Both the position numbers and the translations under genes were made by a program. From the NCBI GenBank assembly GCA_963733915.1, contig CAVTEP010000011.1:62001-126000 (forward strand): 64,000 nt of DNA, in the 5' to 3' direction. The DNA is from Sulfomarinibacter sp963733915. GTDB taxonomy: Bacteria; Acidobacteriota; Thermoanaerobaculia; Thermoanaerobaculales; Sulfomarinibacteraceae. A model generated the notes under the pieces. That model saw only the letters and a program-made list of their open reading frames with translations. It searched no databases and was not told where the DNA came from. Shown here in pieces: positions 42,347 through 52,023 of the stretch (the first letter of the stretch is position 1; each line of letters begins with the position of its first letter).

Positions 42347-43290
42347 TTGCTCTCTACCTCCGGCTCCTCGGTGGCTGCGTCGAGCCAGGTCTTCTTGCCG
42401 TCACCCTTGATATGCGGGGCCGACCACGAGATCGGCCGGTGCAGCAGCTCATCGATCACCTTTTCCTCACTGCCGCCGCGCAGGTTGGGGTCGTCCTTCC
42501 AGCGGATGGAGTGGTAGGCGAAGTACTTGCCGACGAAGTGTGACATGTGGGTGGTTGGAATGTACGCGGTCAGCAGCGACAGCAACACCACCGACAACAA
42601 CAGCAGCAAGCCGCCGGTCCCGTAACCGCCCAGCGGAGCCAGATTGAAGGTCACGAGGTTGGCGACAAAAGCTGAGACCAGCGAAAAATCACGGTCGAAG
42701 CCGATAAACACCACCAACGCGACCCCGAAGGTGACGATAAAGAACAACAGGTTGAAGAGATCGGCGGGCGCCGTATAGTCCCTCAGCGCGCGGCCGCGAC
42801 GGCGGGCGAAGAGCCCGATGGCGCCGACGATCCCGAGGATCAGACCCGCACCACCCAGGAACGGCAGAATGGTTGCGATGATGCCATTCACCGGTGCGGC
42901 CACGCCGGCGGGCAGAAACGCGCCGACCAGCCCGCCAAACAACATCAGAAGGGTCGCGCCGGCCACCAGATAAAGACCGAAGTGGAACGGAAAGGACCAT
43001 TTCCAGAGTTTGACGTTGTGCTCGCGGAGCGCGACGAGGAACATAATCTCCGGGACCATCACCTTGAGCTCACCGAGCAGCGAAACTTCGCGCTTCTTCT
43101 GCCACCAGTCGCTCTCCTCGAGATAGGAACCACCGTAGGCGGCGCGACCCCCTCCCTCGTGGGCCACCGGGTAGAGCTCCCATCTGAGATGCATCGGCAT
43201 CTTCGACCAGAAGACAAAGCGGGCGGCGACCGCGATCAGGAAGAAAACGATGCCGAGATAGGCGATGACATAAACAAGAGTAGTCATCAT
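42343..43290 (-). CDS. DsrM/HdrE-like cytochrome b membrane protein
   Basis: 315 aa from the ATG at 43290 (GGGGAG five bases upstream; GTG at 43296 also possible). An N-terminal helix is followed by a cytoplasmic loop (residues about 35-85), then a NarI-like bundle with histidines (FPFHFGLYLVAGA; PTTHMSHFVGKYFAYH). It forms the membrane half of a second DsrMK-like complex. A perfect -10 box lies upstream. Confidence 0.87.
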   Translation of the reverse strand: MMTTLVYVIAYLGIVFFLIAVAARFVFWSKMPMHLRWELYPVAHEGGGRAAYGGSYLEESDWWQKKREVSLLGELKVMVPEIMFLVALREHNVKLWKWSFPFHFGLYLVAGATLLMLFGGLVGAFLPAGVAAPVNGIIATILPFLGGAGLILGIVGAIGLFARRRGRALRDYTAPADLFNLLFFIVTFGVALVVFIGFDRDFSLVSAFVANLVTFNLAPLGGYGTGGLLLLLSVVLLSLLTAYIPTTHMSHFVGKYFAYHSIRWKDDPNLRGGSEEKVIDELLHRPISWSAPHIKGDGKKTWLDAATEEPEVESK

Positions 43291-43645
43291 TAGCACTCCC
43301 CACGAGAGATTATAAGACGTCCTTGAGAATAGCGAAACCTACTACCAAAACTCATCTGGTCTTGAGCGCGCGCACGCCAAACATCAAAAACCATGCTTCA
43401 TGAATAGCACGGGCAGGACACGAACCCGATGGGTCGAGGGACAGACCGGCATCCACTTCGGGGAAAAACGCAATATCTATTCCCTAGCGAATTGCTCGGG
43501 GATCGTTCTCGACGAGTTGCGGGAACCGGCGCTGGTTCGAGCTAAGATGCTGTCATCATGAGAGATCCGTCCAATTCGGAACGATGACAATCGGCCCGTT
43601 GGTTGCTTGATCGATGAAACGCCCTGGAGGGTACCCCGGAAACCG
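43291..43645. other. intergenic region upstream of the second DsrMK pair
   Basis: 355 bases. A perfect TATAAT on the minus strand (43309-43314) suits a promoter for the DsrM-like gene, but its -35 is poor. Nothing else clear was seen. Confidence 0.5.
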
Positions 43646-44392
43646 TTACGAATCGGTAACCGGGGGGGCCCCGTCGCCTTCGTTCGGCCCGCGGCCGGCC
43701 TGCCGCCGCCGTACCCATCCGGGAATCACCGACAACAGCACAAAGAACACCGCCGCGATGCCGAGGTACCAGAGGGTCCTGCCGAGGTTTCCCGTGCGCA
43801 CCGAGCCGGCCGCGAAATTGTAGGCGATGGTCGCGGGCAGCATGCATGGCAGGGTAACGAGAACGTAGGTCCTGAGCGGGATGTCGGTGAGGCCGTAGAC
43901 GTAGTTCTGGGCGTTGTAGGGGAAGATCGGCACCAGCCGGGTGACCATCAGCATCCGCCAACCCTGGCGCCTGACCCCGTCATCGATCGCTCTCAGGGAA
44001 GGGTTCTTCTGAACCATGCCCTCGACCACACCGCGCGCCGCATACCGGCCGATGAGAAAGGCGGCCACCGCCCCCAGATTCGCACCGATCGTGGTCCAGA
44101 CCGTTCCCCACACCGCGCCGAAGATCAATCCACCAGCGATGGTTATTGCGAGCCCCGGAAGAAACAGGACGCTGGCCGCGATCCACAACAGGACAAAGAC
44201 CGCCGGCGCCCACCAGCCAAGACCGTCAAACCAGACATTCAGGCGTCCGATGTTGGCGACGGTGAGCATTTCGAAAACGCCCAGCCGCCACGCTAAGAGC
44301 ACCCCGGTGGCAACAACCGCGAGCGCTATTGCGAGCCGAGTGCCGCTTTCCCCCGAGGCGGTGTCGTGGCCTCTAGCCGCCTGCTTCATCAT
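43646..44392 (-). CDS. TVP38/TMEM64-family membrane protein (SNARE-associated/DedA-like)
   Basis: 248 aa; the ATG at 44392 has GGAG six bases upstream, while the open frame extends back to a TTG at 44431. Six or so membrane helices with the TVP38 core (FLPGLAITIAGGLIFGAVWGTVWTTIGANLGA and RYAARGVVEGM). The motif VPIFPYNAQNYVYGLTDI is characteristic. This superfamily is linked to lipid scrambling and transport. No link with sulfur metabolism is seen. Confidence 0.85.
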   Translation of the reverse strand: MMKQAARGHDTASGESGTRLAIALAVVATGVLLAWRLGVFEMLTVANIGRLNVWFDGLGWWAPAVFVLLWIAASVLFLPGLAITIAGGLIFGAVWGTVWTTIGANLGAVAAFLIGRYAARGVVEGMVQKNPSLRAIDDGVRRQGWRMLMVTRLVPIFPYNAQNYVYGLTDIPLRTYVLVTLPCMLPATIAYNFAAGSVRTGNLGRTLWYLGIAAVFFVLLSVIPGWVRRRQAGRGPNEGDGAPPVTDS

Positions 44393-44510
44393 CGCGATCT
44401 CCGTCTTTGACACCAAATCCTCCACGACCAAAATGATTCAACCGTGGACAACTTGTCCGCAACCCCCCGAAAGGTAACTATCGACTCGCCGGTGGAACGC
44501 AACCGCCGGA

Positions 44511-44648
44511 CAACGTTTGAACGTCAGGACGTTTAACGTCAAAACGTTCCGTCCGCCCTCCCCGGCTACGCTACACCGTCCAAGGTCGCATGGTGAATCA
44601 ACAAAACGTTCTAACGTTCTAACGTTTCAACGTTTCAACGTTTCAACG
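44511..44648. repeat. AACGTT-type microrepeats
   Basis: Two clusters, 44511-44550 and 44602-44648, of units such as AACGTTTC, AACGTTCT and AACGTC, in the space between the TVP38 and DsbA-like genes. Each unit has an AACGTT palindrome. Confidence 0.75.
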
Positions 44649-44652
44649 TGGC

Positions 44653-45789
44653 CTATGGTTCCTCGCCCCGCAAGAGTCGATCAACCATCGCCGGGAACCA
44701 CATGCCGTCCGGGACCTGGACCAACCACCCGTTGACAAAGTAGGTCGGCGTCGCACGTACCCCCATCCCGTGGCCGAGGCTCATCTGTTCGTGTACAGCC
44801 TCGATCGAGGGCTTCCGCAGATAACAGTCCAGAAAAGCGGTTTCATCGAGATCGTGTCCGTTGACGAAATCGATCGAGGTCGGGGTGACGAGCTCGACCT
44901 CCATGTCCCGTTGCAAGGCGTAAAACGACTCCTTGAAGGCAACCAAGGTCTGTGGATCCTGTTGTGCGACGCACCATGAGGCGCAGGCGGCGCGAAACGC
45001 CCACGGGTGGATCATGGTCAAAGGAAAGCTCACCAGACCGTGGCGAATGGCGTCCGGGTTTTTGCTCAACACCGCATTGACGATCGGCCATTTGCTCTTG
45101 CAGGCCGGACACTCGAGGTCCGAGAACTCTACGATCTCGACCTTGGCCTTCTCGCTGACCCCGTTGTCCCACAGCACGAAAGGGTTGCTCGCCAGGTACT
45201 TGCGCCGGTAGGCCACCGGATCCTCGTTCAACGGCATGTCGTCGCCCATGACCACGAACTTGCCGTCGGTCGTCACCGCGGCCCGCCGCCGATAGCTGCC
45301 GTAGCCGGTGTCGATGAGGAGCTCGAGCGGCATCATGGACCCCGGAGCTCGTGGCCCGAGATCCCACTCCACCTTGACCTTGAGGTTCATGCTCGACTGG
45401 AGGGCGTCCTGGAGAAAGGTCGAGAGGAAGGTTCGCAGGGCTTCCGGTCCGGCGCCGGCGTCCTGAAATGGGGGCAGCTGGCCGATTCCGCCGAGCCACA
45501 CGGTATTGGCATTTTCGTCAACCAGTACCGGCGTCCTCCCGGTCAACATCTGGCTCGCGCATGTGCGCTCGACCTCCACAAGGCGGTACGATCCGGACGG
45601 GGTCTGGTAGCGCTCGTTCTTGACCAGCCGAAAGGTGGAGTTCGGATACCAGGGGATGACCCGCTCGACGAATCGCATCACCTTTGGCGCGGGCTCCGGC
45701 TGACTCGCTTCGTCGGCGCCGACCGCCGGGCCGACCGCCAGCATCACAGTGACCACCGCCGCAATATTTCGACACAGTCTCAGCCTCAT
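44653..45789 (-). CDS. periplasmic DsbA-like thiol:disulfide protein
   Basis: 378 aa with a signal peptide (about residues 1-24). After an N-terminal region of about 190 residues of unknown type comes a DsbA-like thioredoxin fold with C227-P-A-C230 (SDLECPACKSKWP), and the cis-proline loop GVRATPTYFVNG near the end. It probably forms or isomerises disulfides in exported proteins. Adjacent to recA, 42 bases downstream, but with no functional tie. Confidence 0.85.
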   Translation of the reverse strand: MRLRLCRNIAAVVTVMLAVGPAVGADEASQPEPAPKVMRFVERVIPWYPNSTFRLVKNERYQTPSGSYRLVEVERTCASQMLTGRTPVLVDENANTVWLGGIGQLPPFQDAGAGPEALRTFLSTFLQDALQSSMNLKVKVEWDLGPRAPGSMMPLELLIDTGYGSYRRRAAVTTDGKFVVMGDDMPLNEDPVAYRRKYLASNPFVLWDNGVSEKAKVEIVEFSDLECPACKSKWPIVNAVLSKNPDAIRHGLVSFPLTMIHPWAFRAACASWCVAQQDPQTLVAFKESFYALQRDMEVELVTPTSIDFVNGHDLDETAFLDCYLRKPSIEAVHEQMSLGHGMGVRATPTYFVNGWLVQVPDGMWFPAMVDRLLRGEEP

Positions 45790-45831
45790 TCAAATCTCCC
45801 ACTGAAATTGTAACAGCGAAGCCCGTACCGA

Positions 45832-46899
45832 CTACGCTTCTTCGACTGCCTCGACGGTCTCGGTATCGACCATCTCAGATTTCTTTTTGGCGCCGGCAGC
45901 GCCCGCCAGCAAACCGAGCATCTCGCGCAGCTTGACCTCGATCTCACCGGCCATTTCCGGGTTTTCAGCCAGGAAGGCCCGCGCCGCCTCACGACCCTGA
46001 CCGATGCGGGTCTCGCCGTAGGAGTACCAGGATCCCGATTTTTGCACCAACCGTTGCTCGACTCCGAGATCGAGCAGTTCGCCGGTGAAGGAGATGCCTT
46101 CGCCATAGAGAATGTCGAACTCGGCAACCTTGAAGGGCGCCGCAACCTTGTTCTTGGCAACCTTGGCCTTGGTACGGTTGCCGACAACCTTGTCGCCCTG
46201 CTTGATCGAGCTGGTGCGCCGAATGTCGATGCGCACCGACGAATAGAACTTGAGCGCTCGACCACCGGTCGTGGTCTCCGGGTTGCCGAACATGACCCCG
46301 ATCTTCTCCCGCACCTGATTGATGAAGATGAGGCTGGTGTTCGACTTGGAGACGATACCGGCAAGCTTGCGGAGGGCCTGCGACATGAGGCGTGCCTGGA
46401 GGCCCATCTGAGCATCTCCCATGTCGCCTTCGAGCTCGGCACGGGGCACCAGTGCCGCCACCGAATCGACGACGATCGCGTCCACCGATCCCGAGCGGAT
46501 CAGGGTCTCGGCGATCTCCAGCGCCTGTTCGCCAAAGTCGGGTTGGGAAATCAAGAGCTCGTCGAGGTTGACCCCGAGGGCGCCGGCATACTCCGGGTCG
46601 AGCGCGTGCTCGGCGTCGATGAACGCCACCAGCCCGCCCGCCTTCTGAGCGTTGGCGATGATGTGGAGGGCGAGGGTCGTTTTGCCCGACGATTCGGGCC
46701 CGTAAATCTCGATCACACGGCCGCGAGGTACGCCGCCGATGCCGAGCGCAATATCAAGGCTCAACGATCCCGTGGGAATCACGTTGACCTTCATCTGCGG
46801 CCGGTCGCCGAGACGCATGACCGATCCCTTGCCGAACTGACGTTCGATCTGACCGATGGCGGTCTCCAATGCCTTCATTTTGTCGGCCTTCTGAGTCAT
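45832..46899 (-). CDS. recA: RecA recombinase
   Basis: 355 aa. Walker A GPESSGKT, the Walker B-type VVDSVAAL, the MAW-like region and the C-terminal acidic tail are all present. Standard length. RecA catalyses strand exchange and LexA cleavage. No LexA-type box was recognised in the short upstream space. Confidence 0.98.
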   Translation of the reverse strand: MTQKADKMKALETAIGQIERQFGKGSVMRLGDRPQMKVNVIPTGSLSLDIALGIGGVPRGRVIEIYGPESSGKTTLALHIIANAQKAGGLVAFIDAEHALDPEYAGALGVNLDELLISQPDFGEQALEIAETLIRSGSVDAIVVDSVAALVPRAELEGDMGDAQMGLQARLMSQALRKLAGIVSKSNTSLIFINQVREKIGVMFGNPETTTGGRALKFYSSVRIDIRRTSSIKQGDKVVGNRTKAKVAKNKVAAPFKVAEFDILYGEGISFTGELLDLGVEQRLVQKSGSWYSYGETRIGQGREAARAFLAENPEMAGEIEVKLREMLGLLAGAAGAKKKSEMVDTETVEAVEEA

Positions 46900-46966
46900 C
46901 AGAATCTCCTTACTGCGGATGCAGCGTGGTGGGACCCAAACATCCTAGGGTCCCCGGCACGGTGCG

Positions 46967-49207
46967 TCAAGGACCATCGCCTTGCGGCTCGAACGCAATT
47001 TCCGACAGCACCACGCCGAGAGCCCTCGAATCGTTGCCGCCGACCGCCGCCGGCACGAAGGGATCGCTGAGAATTTCGACCTCAACCCGATCGTTGACCG
47101 TCTCGCCCGGCAGCACCTCGATTTCGACGGTCTCCTCCCGGGTCCCGATGTCGAGCGGCCCGGCGGCCACCCGTCCGGCCACCTTGAGCACCGTCCGCGG
47201 CGAGCTCGGACGTGGCGCCCACACCCGGAACCGGAGCCGACCGGTCCCGCCCGGAGACCGCAAAACCGCCCGCGGTGCCAGCCAGGCGCCCTCGCCGTGG
47301 TCGGCAAAGCTCTCCACGCCGTACATCCCTTCGATTTCGATCTGCAGGGCCTCCCGCCGCAGCCTTCGGCCAACCGGCCAATCCCAGCCGGCGCCGGAAT
47401 CTGTCGCCCGCATCTCATAGAGCTCATAGAGCTGCACCGCCAGCAGTCGTTCGTCCCCGATGCCGGGCCGGAAGGGCTCGGCGCGGGTCAACCGCAGCTC
47501 GGACACCCGGCCGACCACCGTCGCGGGTATTTTGAACCAACGTCGCTGCTCGTCGCCTTGGTCGGCGACGCGAGCGATCTCCACCCCGTCGATCTCGATC
47601 ACCACCGGCGCTCGCCCCGGGGCCGGGCGAAGCGCGATTCCGAGCATCGAGTCCTCAGCCATCGGCGGCAACAGCATCACGGTTTCGACTCCTCCCCACA
47701 TAAAGACCCGGCCGCTCGAGTCGCGCTCGGCGGGCCACCAGCCGGAGAGCGGAAGCGGTGCGTCCTCGATGACCCAGGCCTCGAGAAAACGGTCCTGGGT
47801 CAGGGGTCTGAGCCCCTTGGACACGCCTCCCCAATACAGTTCTCGGCCGAGCAACGGGTCCGGGTAGAGATGGCGGTGGACCGTCGCCAGGACCCACGGG
47901 CCGTCAGCGCCGGACCATCCTCCCGGATCCCAAGGCGACAGCACCCACCGCGGGTTGGACCGCCCCCGCCGATCCTCGAGGTGCCACAGGTACGAGGCGA
48001 AGGGATAAAGCTCGGGCTCGAGCACAACCGTCTGTCCGGAGGCCAGGCCCGTTTCCCGCGCCTCGCGGACCGCGCTCCAGGCCGGAAACTCATTGTTGTG
48101 CTGCTCCATCAGCAGCGGCAGGCTGCCGTGCCCGAGCCAACCCGCCAAGGCAACGAGACCCGCCAACCCCACGCTCGCGGGCGCGGCGGTGGCGGCTGCC
48201 GCGACCAGCGGCGCCAGCGCCATCTGCACCCCCACGGCGTAGCGGGTGCCGGTGCGGCCCTGCAGCCACATCATCTGAGCCAGCGCGGCCGCGAGCACGA
48301 AGGCCCACACCCATGCGCCCGGCCGGCCGGCTCGGCGCGCCCATACCACGACTCCGACCACGGCCGCCAGCAACAGGAGCGTGGCCGGTACGACGCCGCC
48401 CAGACCCTTGACGAGGCCGAGCTCCGCAAACCCTCCGGCATTGCCGCCGAGGCGATCGGCGTGATGCTGCGTGTGAAGAATGAATGGTGCGACGAAGGCG
48501 TCCCACCCTCCTTCGGCACGCACCATTACGGCCACCGCCAACGCGACCGCAGCGGTGCCCGCCAGAACCCCGGGTACGAGCCGCTGACGCGGTCGGACCC
48601 CGAGGGCGACCCCGAGCCACAAAGCCGCCAGGGTCGGCAGCAAATTGGGCCGGATGAGGAATGAGGCGGTCACCAGGAGGCTGAACGCGGTCGGTCGACG
48701 GCCCTCGAGCCCGCCAGCAGCGACCGCCGCCGCGGCCAGGGCGAAGACCGCCGCCGGGGTCGAGGAAAACCCCCGCACTGCGAATAGCCATGGGCCCGGG
48801 GCCATCAGCACTACCAGCGCCGCGGCCACCGCCACCGCCGGTGGCGCCGCCTGGCGACCAAGAGCGGCGAGCAGCCACAGCGCAACCACCGACAGCGCCG
48901 CCGAGGCGAGCTGCAAGGCCAGCAGCGGGTCACCGGTCAGCAGGTTGACGACCTGACCGATGGCCAGCCAGCCCGGAAAGCCGGGCGGGTGCGGAAAGTG
49001 TGCCGCAAGCTCGAACTTGAGGATGCCGCGCGCAAAGATGGTTTCGTCCCACTCCCAGGGACCGTTGGCGAGGAGCCCGAACCGGGACCATGCCACCACC
49101 AGGCCCACCACCGAGGTCAACAGGCAGTCGAGAAGCCGGTTCGGGAACCGAAAGAGCAGCAGGCATGCAAAGCTTCGGTCGGGCAGCGAGAGCGCTTCTG
49201 AGTTCAC
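46967..49207 (-). CDS. polytopic membrane protein, glycosyltransferase-like
   Basis: 746 aa. The GTG at 49207 overlaps the stop of the upstream sulfatase-like gene as GTGA, so coupling fixes the start. About twelve hydrophobic helices in the first 430 residues. An acidic motif after the first helix (GPWEWDETIFARG) resembles GT39/GT-C glycosyltransferases. The C-terminal ~300 residues form a soluble, beta-rich domain. Coupled to an LTA-synthase-like protein, so envelope glycan or lipid modification is likely. Substrate unknown. Confidence 0.75.
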   Translation of the reverse strand: MNSEALSLPDRSFACLLLFRFPNRLLDCLLTSVVGLVVAWSRFGLLANGPWEWDETIFARGILKFELAAHFPHPPGFPGWLAIGQVVNLLTGDPLLALQLASAALSVVALWLLAALGRQAAPPAVAVAAALVVLMAPGPWLFAVRGFSSTPAAVFALAAAAVAAGGLEGRRPTAFSLLVTASFLIRPNLLPTLAALWLGVALGVRPRQRLVPGVLAGTAAVALAVAVMVRAEGGWDAFVAPFILHTQHHADRLGGNAGGFAELGLVKGLGGVVPATLLLLAAVVGVVVWARRAGRPGAWVWAFVLAAALAQMMWLQGRTGTRYAVGVQMALAPLVAAAATAAPASVGLAGLVALAGWLGHGSLPLLMEQHNNEFPAWSAVREARETGLASGQTVVLEPELYPFASYLWHLEDRRGRSNPRWVLSPWDPGGWSGADGPWVLATVHRHLYPDPLLGRELYWGGVSKGLRPLTQDRFLEAWVIEDAPLPLSGWWPAERDSSGRVFMWGGVETVMLLPPMAEDSMLGIALRPAPGRAPVVIEIDGVEIARVADQGDEQRRWFKIPATVVGRVSELRLTRAEPFRPGIGDERLLAVQLYELYEMRATDSGAGWDWPVGRRLRREALQIEIEGMYGVESFADHGEGAWLAPRAVLRSPGGTGRLRFRVWAPRPSSPRTVLKVAGRVAAGPLDIGTREETVEIEVLPGETVNDRVEVEILSDPFVPAAVGGNDSRALGVVLSEIAFEPQGDGP

Positions 49208-51984
49208 CGGCCGTTCTCCAGTTTGTTGCCGAGCGCCTCGTGGATCCTCTGTTGGAGATCGTGCTCGAGCACCAGCGTCGACACCACCTCGGTGCGCGCC
49301 GCAGCCGCAAACCCGGGCGCGCACTCACTCGGCGGCACCGCGGTCATCGAGGCGAGCTCGATGCACTCGCCGCCTTCGAGCGAGCCATCCCCCTGAAGAA
49401 AGAGGTGGGTGCCGTCACGCCAGCAGTTGTACTCCCCCACCACCGGCCCGTCGCCCGGTGTCCCGAGAAGATTGCGGCCGATAAAGGCATAGGGCGCGGG
49501 ATCGATGCCGAGCAGGGCGAGCAGTGTCGGTGCGACATCGGTGTGGCCCGCCTCAATCCGCCGTTCACCGGGCAGATCGCCGCGTCCGGGCACCCGGATG
49601 AACAACGGCACCTCCTGGCTCAGGTACCAGCCAACCTTGTCGTAGCGCGCGCCCATCGCCGCCGCAATCTCAGACCGCCACGGGAATCCGGCATCATGGT
49701 CCCCCCACACCGCGATCACGGTGTTGGCGGCGAGGCCCCGTCGCTCGAGATCGGCGACAAAGCCGGCCAGCGATGAGTCAAAGAAATGCATGGTGTGAAG
49801 AAACGAGCCAAACGGTGTGCCACGCCAGGGTCCCACGTCGATGGCCTCGAAGTGGGTCGGGAAACCATCGAAAGGGTGGTGCAACGACAGGGTCAACAGG
49901 TAGGCCGCAAACGGCTGCGCGGTCGATGCCAGCCGCTCCGACGCCTGATACAGGAAATCGCGGTCCGAGAGACCCCAACCGACGTTTTCCCCGGCTTCAA
50001 AATCTCCGACGAAGAGACTTCCCGCAAATCCGTAGGACGGGTGCGTCCGGCGACGGTTCCAAAACGACCCGTTGTACGGGACCGCCGAGAAAGTGGTGTA
50101 GCCGTGCGCGGCCAGCACCTCCGCAAGTCCTGTGAAATCGTTGCCGGCGAAACGGAAGGCCGCGGCGCCGCCGGCCATCGGCAGTAACGAAACCTGGGTC
50201 GTGAGCTCGCTGTCCGAGGATCTACCCTGTCCCGTCTGGTCGGTGAGGTTCGAGAACCACAACGCCTCTCTCGTCCATCGGTTGAGAAACGGGGTCACCT
50301 CCTGGCCCCCGACCTCGAGACCAATCACGAAGGTCTGTAGGCTCTCCACCTGCACCATGACCAGATTGGCGCCGGCCGCCGCCCCGAAATCGGGACCGAC
50401 ACCAGCGCGCAGCGGCGCCCGCTCTCGAAACCACCCCACCGTCCCGTCGAATCCCTCCCGGTCGAGTCCGGGGGAGAAGAACCGTTGGTCGAGTGAGCGG
50501 CCGAGGTCGAGGGCGTGGAGGTTGAGGACGCCGATTTCTTCGGCGACCGCGACGCGAAGAAAGACCTGCCGCACGAGGGCCGGCTGAGCAAGGGCCAGCC
50601 GGACCGCTGCCGCCGCACCGAGCACCACGATCGTGATCAGGACGACCGGCAACCAACGCCCGGAGCGGGGTTGAGCTCGTTTTCGCAGGCCGGTGGCCAC
50701 CAGCGCGAGGACGATGCCGGGCACGAGGTCCGCCCACAACCAGACGTCGCCCGGTCCAAGGAGCTCGTGCACGCTCGCCGCCACCTCATCCAGTTGGCCG
50801 GCTCCGGCGAGAGCTTCTGGAGAGGGGAGATCGCCAAAGAACCGCAGGTAGACTCCGTCCGCCCACAGCACCATGGTGAGAGCGGCCGAAAATCCCCAGC
50901 ACGCTGGGCCGCGAAAGCGCTCCGGCACGACCCACGTGACGAGCACCACGGCCGCCGCCCCGGCCCAGATCATCAGCCAGCCGGAAATGGTCGGGCCGCG
51001 GTCGACGGCGGCGAGCACGAAACCCTGTTTGACCGCGATCGCAGCCATGCACCACAGGCTGTCGCCGGCTGCGAAAAGAACCACCAACGGTCGCGGCGCG
51101 TCGCGACGCGAGACGGAAACTGCGGCGGCGGCGGCGAGGAGCGCCAGCGCCGCCCACACCCTCGGATCGGCGCCCACATCGGGTGTCACGAGCACGCTGT
51201 GCATCGATGGTGGGTCCGGCATGCGTTCCGAGAACCAGCACACTCCCTCCTCGACCAGGTCCAACCGAAAGCGATGGCGTCCCGCTGTGGGTGGGGCATG
51301 GACCACCACCGTAACGGTCGCCGTTTCGCCCGCTTCGACCTCGTGCGGCAACCGGCTCCGTCGACCCTCCCAACCGGTTTTTTCACTGTCGTGGTCGAGC
51401 CAGTGGTAGGAGACCGCAAAGCTCCCATCGGCGAGCCAGGTCGTGGCGCCTTCGTTTTTCACCACGACCGTGAGCGCGGAATCGGACCCGGCCGCCATCA
51501 CCAGCGGCGGGTCCGCTTCGACGACCGAAAAGGCATGACTCGCGCGAACCGTTACCAGAGCGTCGGAATCCGACGGCGGGCCGGTTTCGGAGAGCCACAT
51601 AACCCCCTCTTGGACGACATCCCAACGCAGCAGATAGTCCCCGGGCCGGCGCGGCCCCTCGACGGTGGCAATGAGCTCGACTGCTTCGCCCGGTGGCACC
51701 GGGTCTGGAAAGGGCGTCCGACGACCGTCCCACAGAGCGACCTCGCCCGACGGGTTCAGCCAATGGTAGGAGAGCGCGAAACCATCGCCCGGAGCCCAGA
51801 TCAGGGCCCCGTCGTTGGCCACCATCAAGGGCACGGCGACCTGTGTGCCCGCGTCGAGGACCGCCGGGAGGGCCTGGCGGTGGACGATGAGCTGGGGTTT
51901 CGGGGGAACTCCGTCAGCCGCGGCCGCGGCAACGGCACCCGACGAAAGTGCAAGAAAACCGATGAGCCTCCGGCGCCATCCCAT
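49204..51984 (-). CDS. LTA-synthase/sulfatase-family membrane protein with N-terminal Ig-like repeats
   Basis: 926 aa. Signal peptide, then two related beta domains of about 110 residues (FALSYHWLNPSGEVALWDGR and FAVSYHWLDHDSEKTGWEGR are matching segments). Five membrane helices follow, then an alkaline-phosphatase-superfamily domain of the LtaS type. Metal and nucleophile motifs include VMVQVESLQ, GRSSDSELTTQVSLLP (nucleophile likely Ser where LtaS has Thr), AVWGDHDAG and EAGHTDVAPTLLALLG. It probably transfers phosphoglycerol or similar groups to envelope glycans. Coupled to the following membrane protein. Confidence 0.85.
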   Translation of the reverse strand: MGWRRRLIGFLALSSGAVAAAAADGVPPKPQLIVHRQALPAVLDAGTQVAVPLMVANDGALIWAPGDGFALSYHWLNPSGEVALWDGRRTPFPDPVPPGEAVELIATVEGPRRPGDYLLRWDVVQEGVMWLSETGPPSDSDALVTVRASHAFSVVEADPPLVMAAGSDSALTVVVKNEGATTWLADGSFAVSYHWLDHDSEKTGWEGRRSRLPHEVEAGETATVTVVVHAPPTAGRHRFRLDLVEEGVCWFSERMPDPPSMHSVLVTPDVGADPRVWAALALLAAAAAVSVSRRDAPRPLVVLFAAGDSLWCMAAIAVKQGFVLAAVDRGPTISGWLMIWAGAAAVVLVTWVVPERFRGPACWGFSAALTMVLWADGVYLRFFGDLPSPEALAGAGQLDEVAASVHELLGPGDVWLWADLVPGIVLALVATGLRKRAQPRSGRWLPVVLITIVVLGAAAAVRLALAQPALVRQVFLRVAVAEEIGVLNLHALDLGRSLDQRFFSPGLDREGFDGTVGWFRERAPLRAGVGPDFGAAAGANLVMVQVESLQTFVIGLEVGGQEVTPFLNRWTREALWFSNLTDQTGQGRSSDSELTTQVSLLPMAGGAAAFRFAGNDFTGLAEVLAAHGYTTFSAVPYNGSFWNRRRTHPSYGFAGSLFVGDFEAGENVGWGLSDRDFLYQASERLASTAQPFAAYLLTLSLHHPFDGFPTHFEAIDVGPWRGTPFGSFLHTMHFFDSSLAGFVADLERRGLAANTVIAVWGDHDAGFPWRSEIAAAMGARYDKVGWYLSQEVPLFIRVPGRGDLPGERRIEAGHTDVAPTLLALLGIDPAPYAFIGRNLLGTPGDGPVVGEYNCWRDGTHLFLQGDGSLEGGECIELASMTAVPPSECAPGFAAAARTEVVSTLVLEHDLQQRIHEALGNKLENGR

Positions 51985-52023
51985 TTCCGGAGAGTATAGC
52001 GAGCGAGTCCTGCGAAGAGCCCC

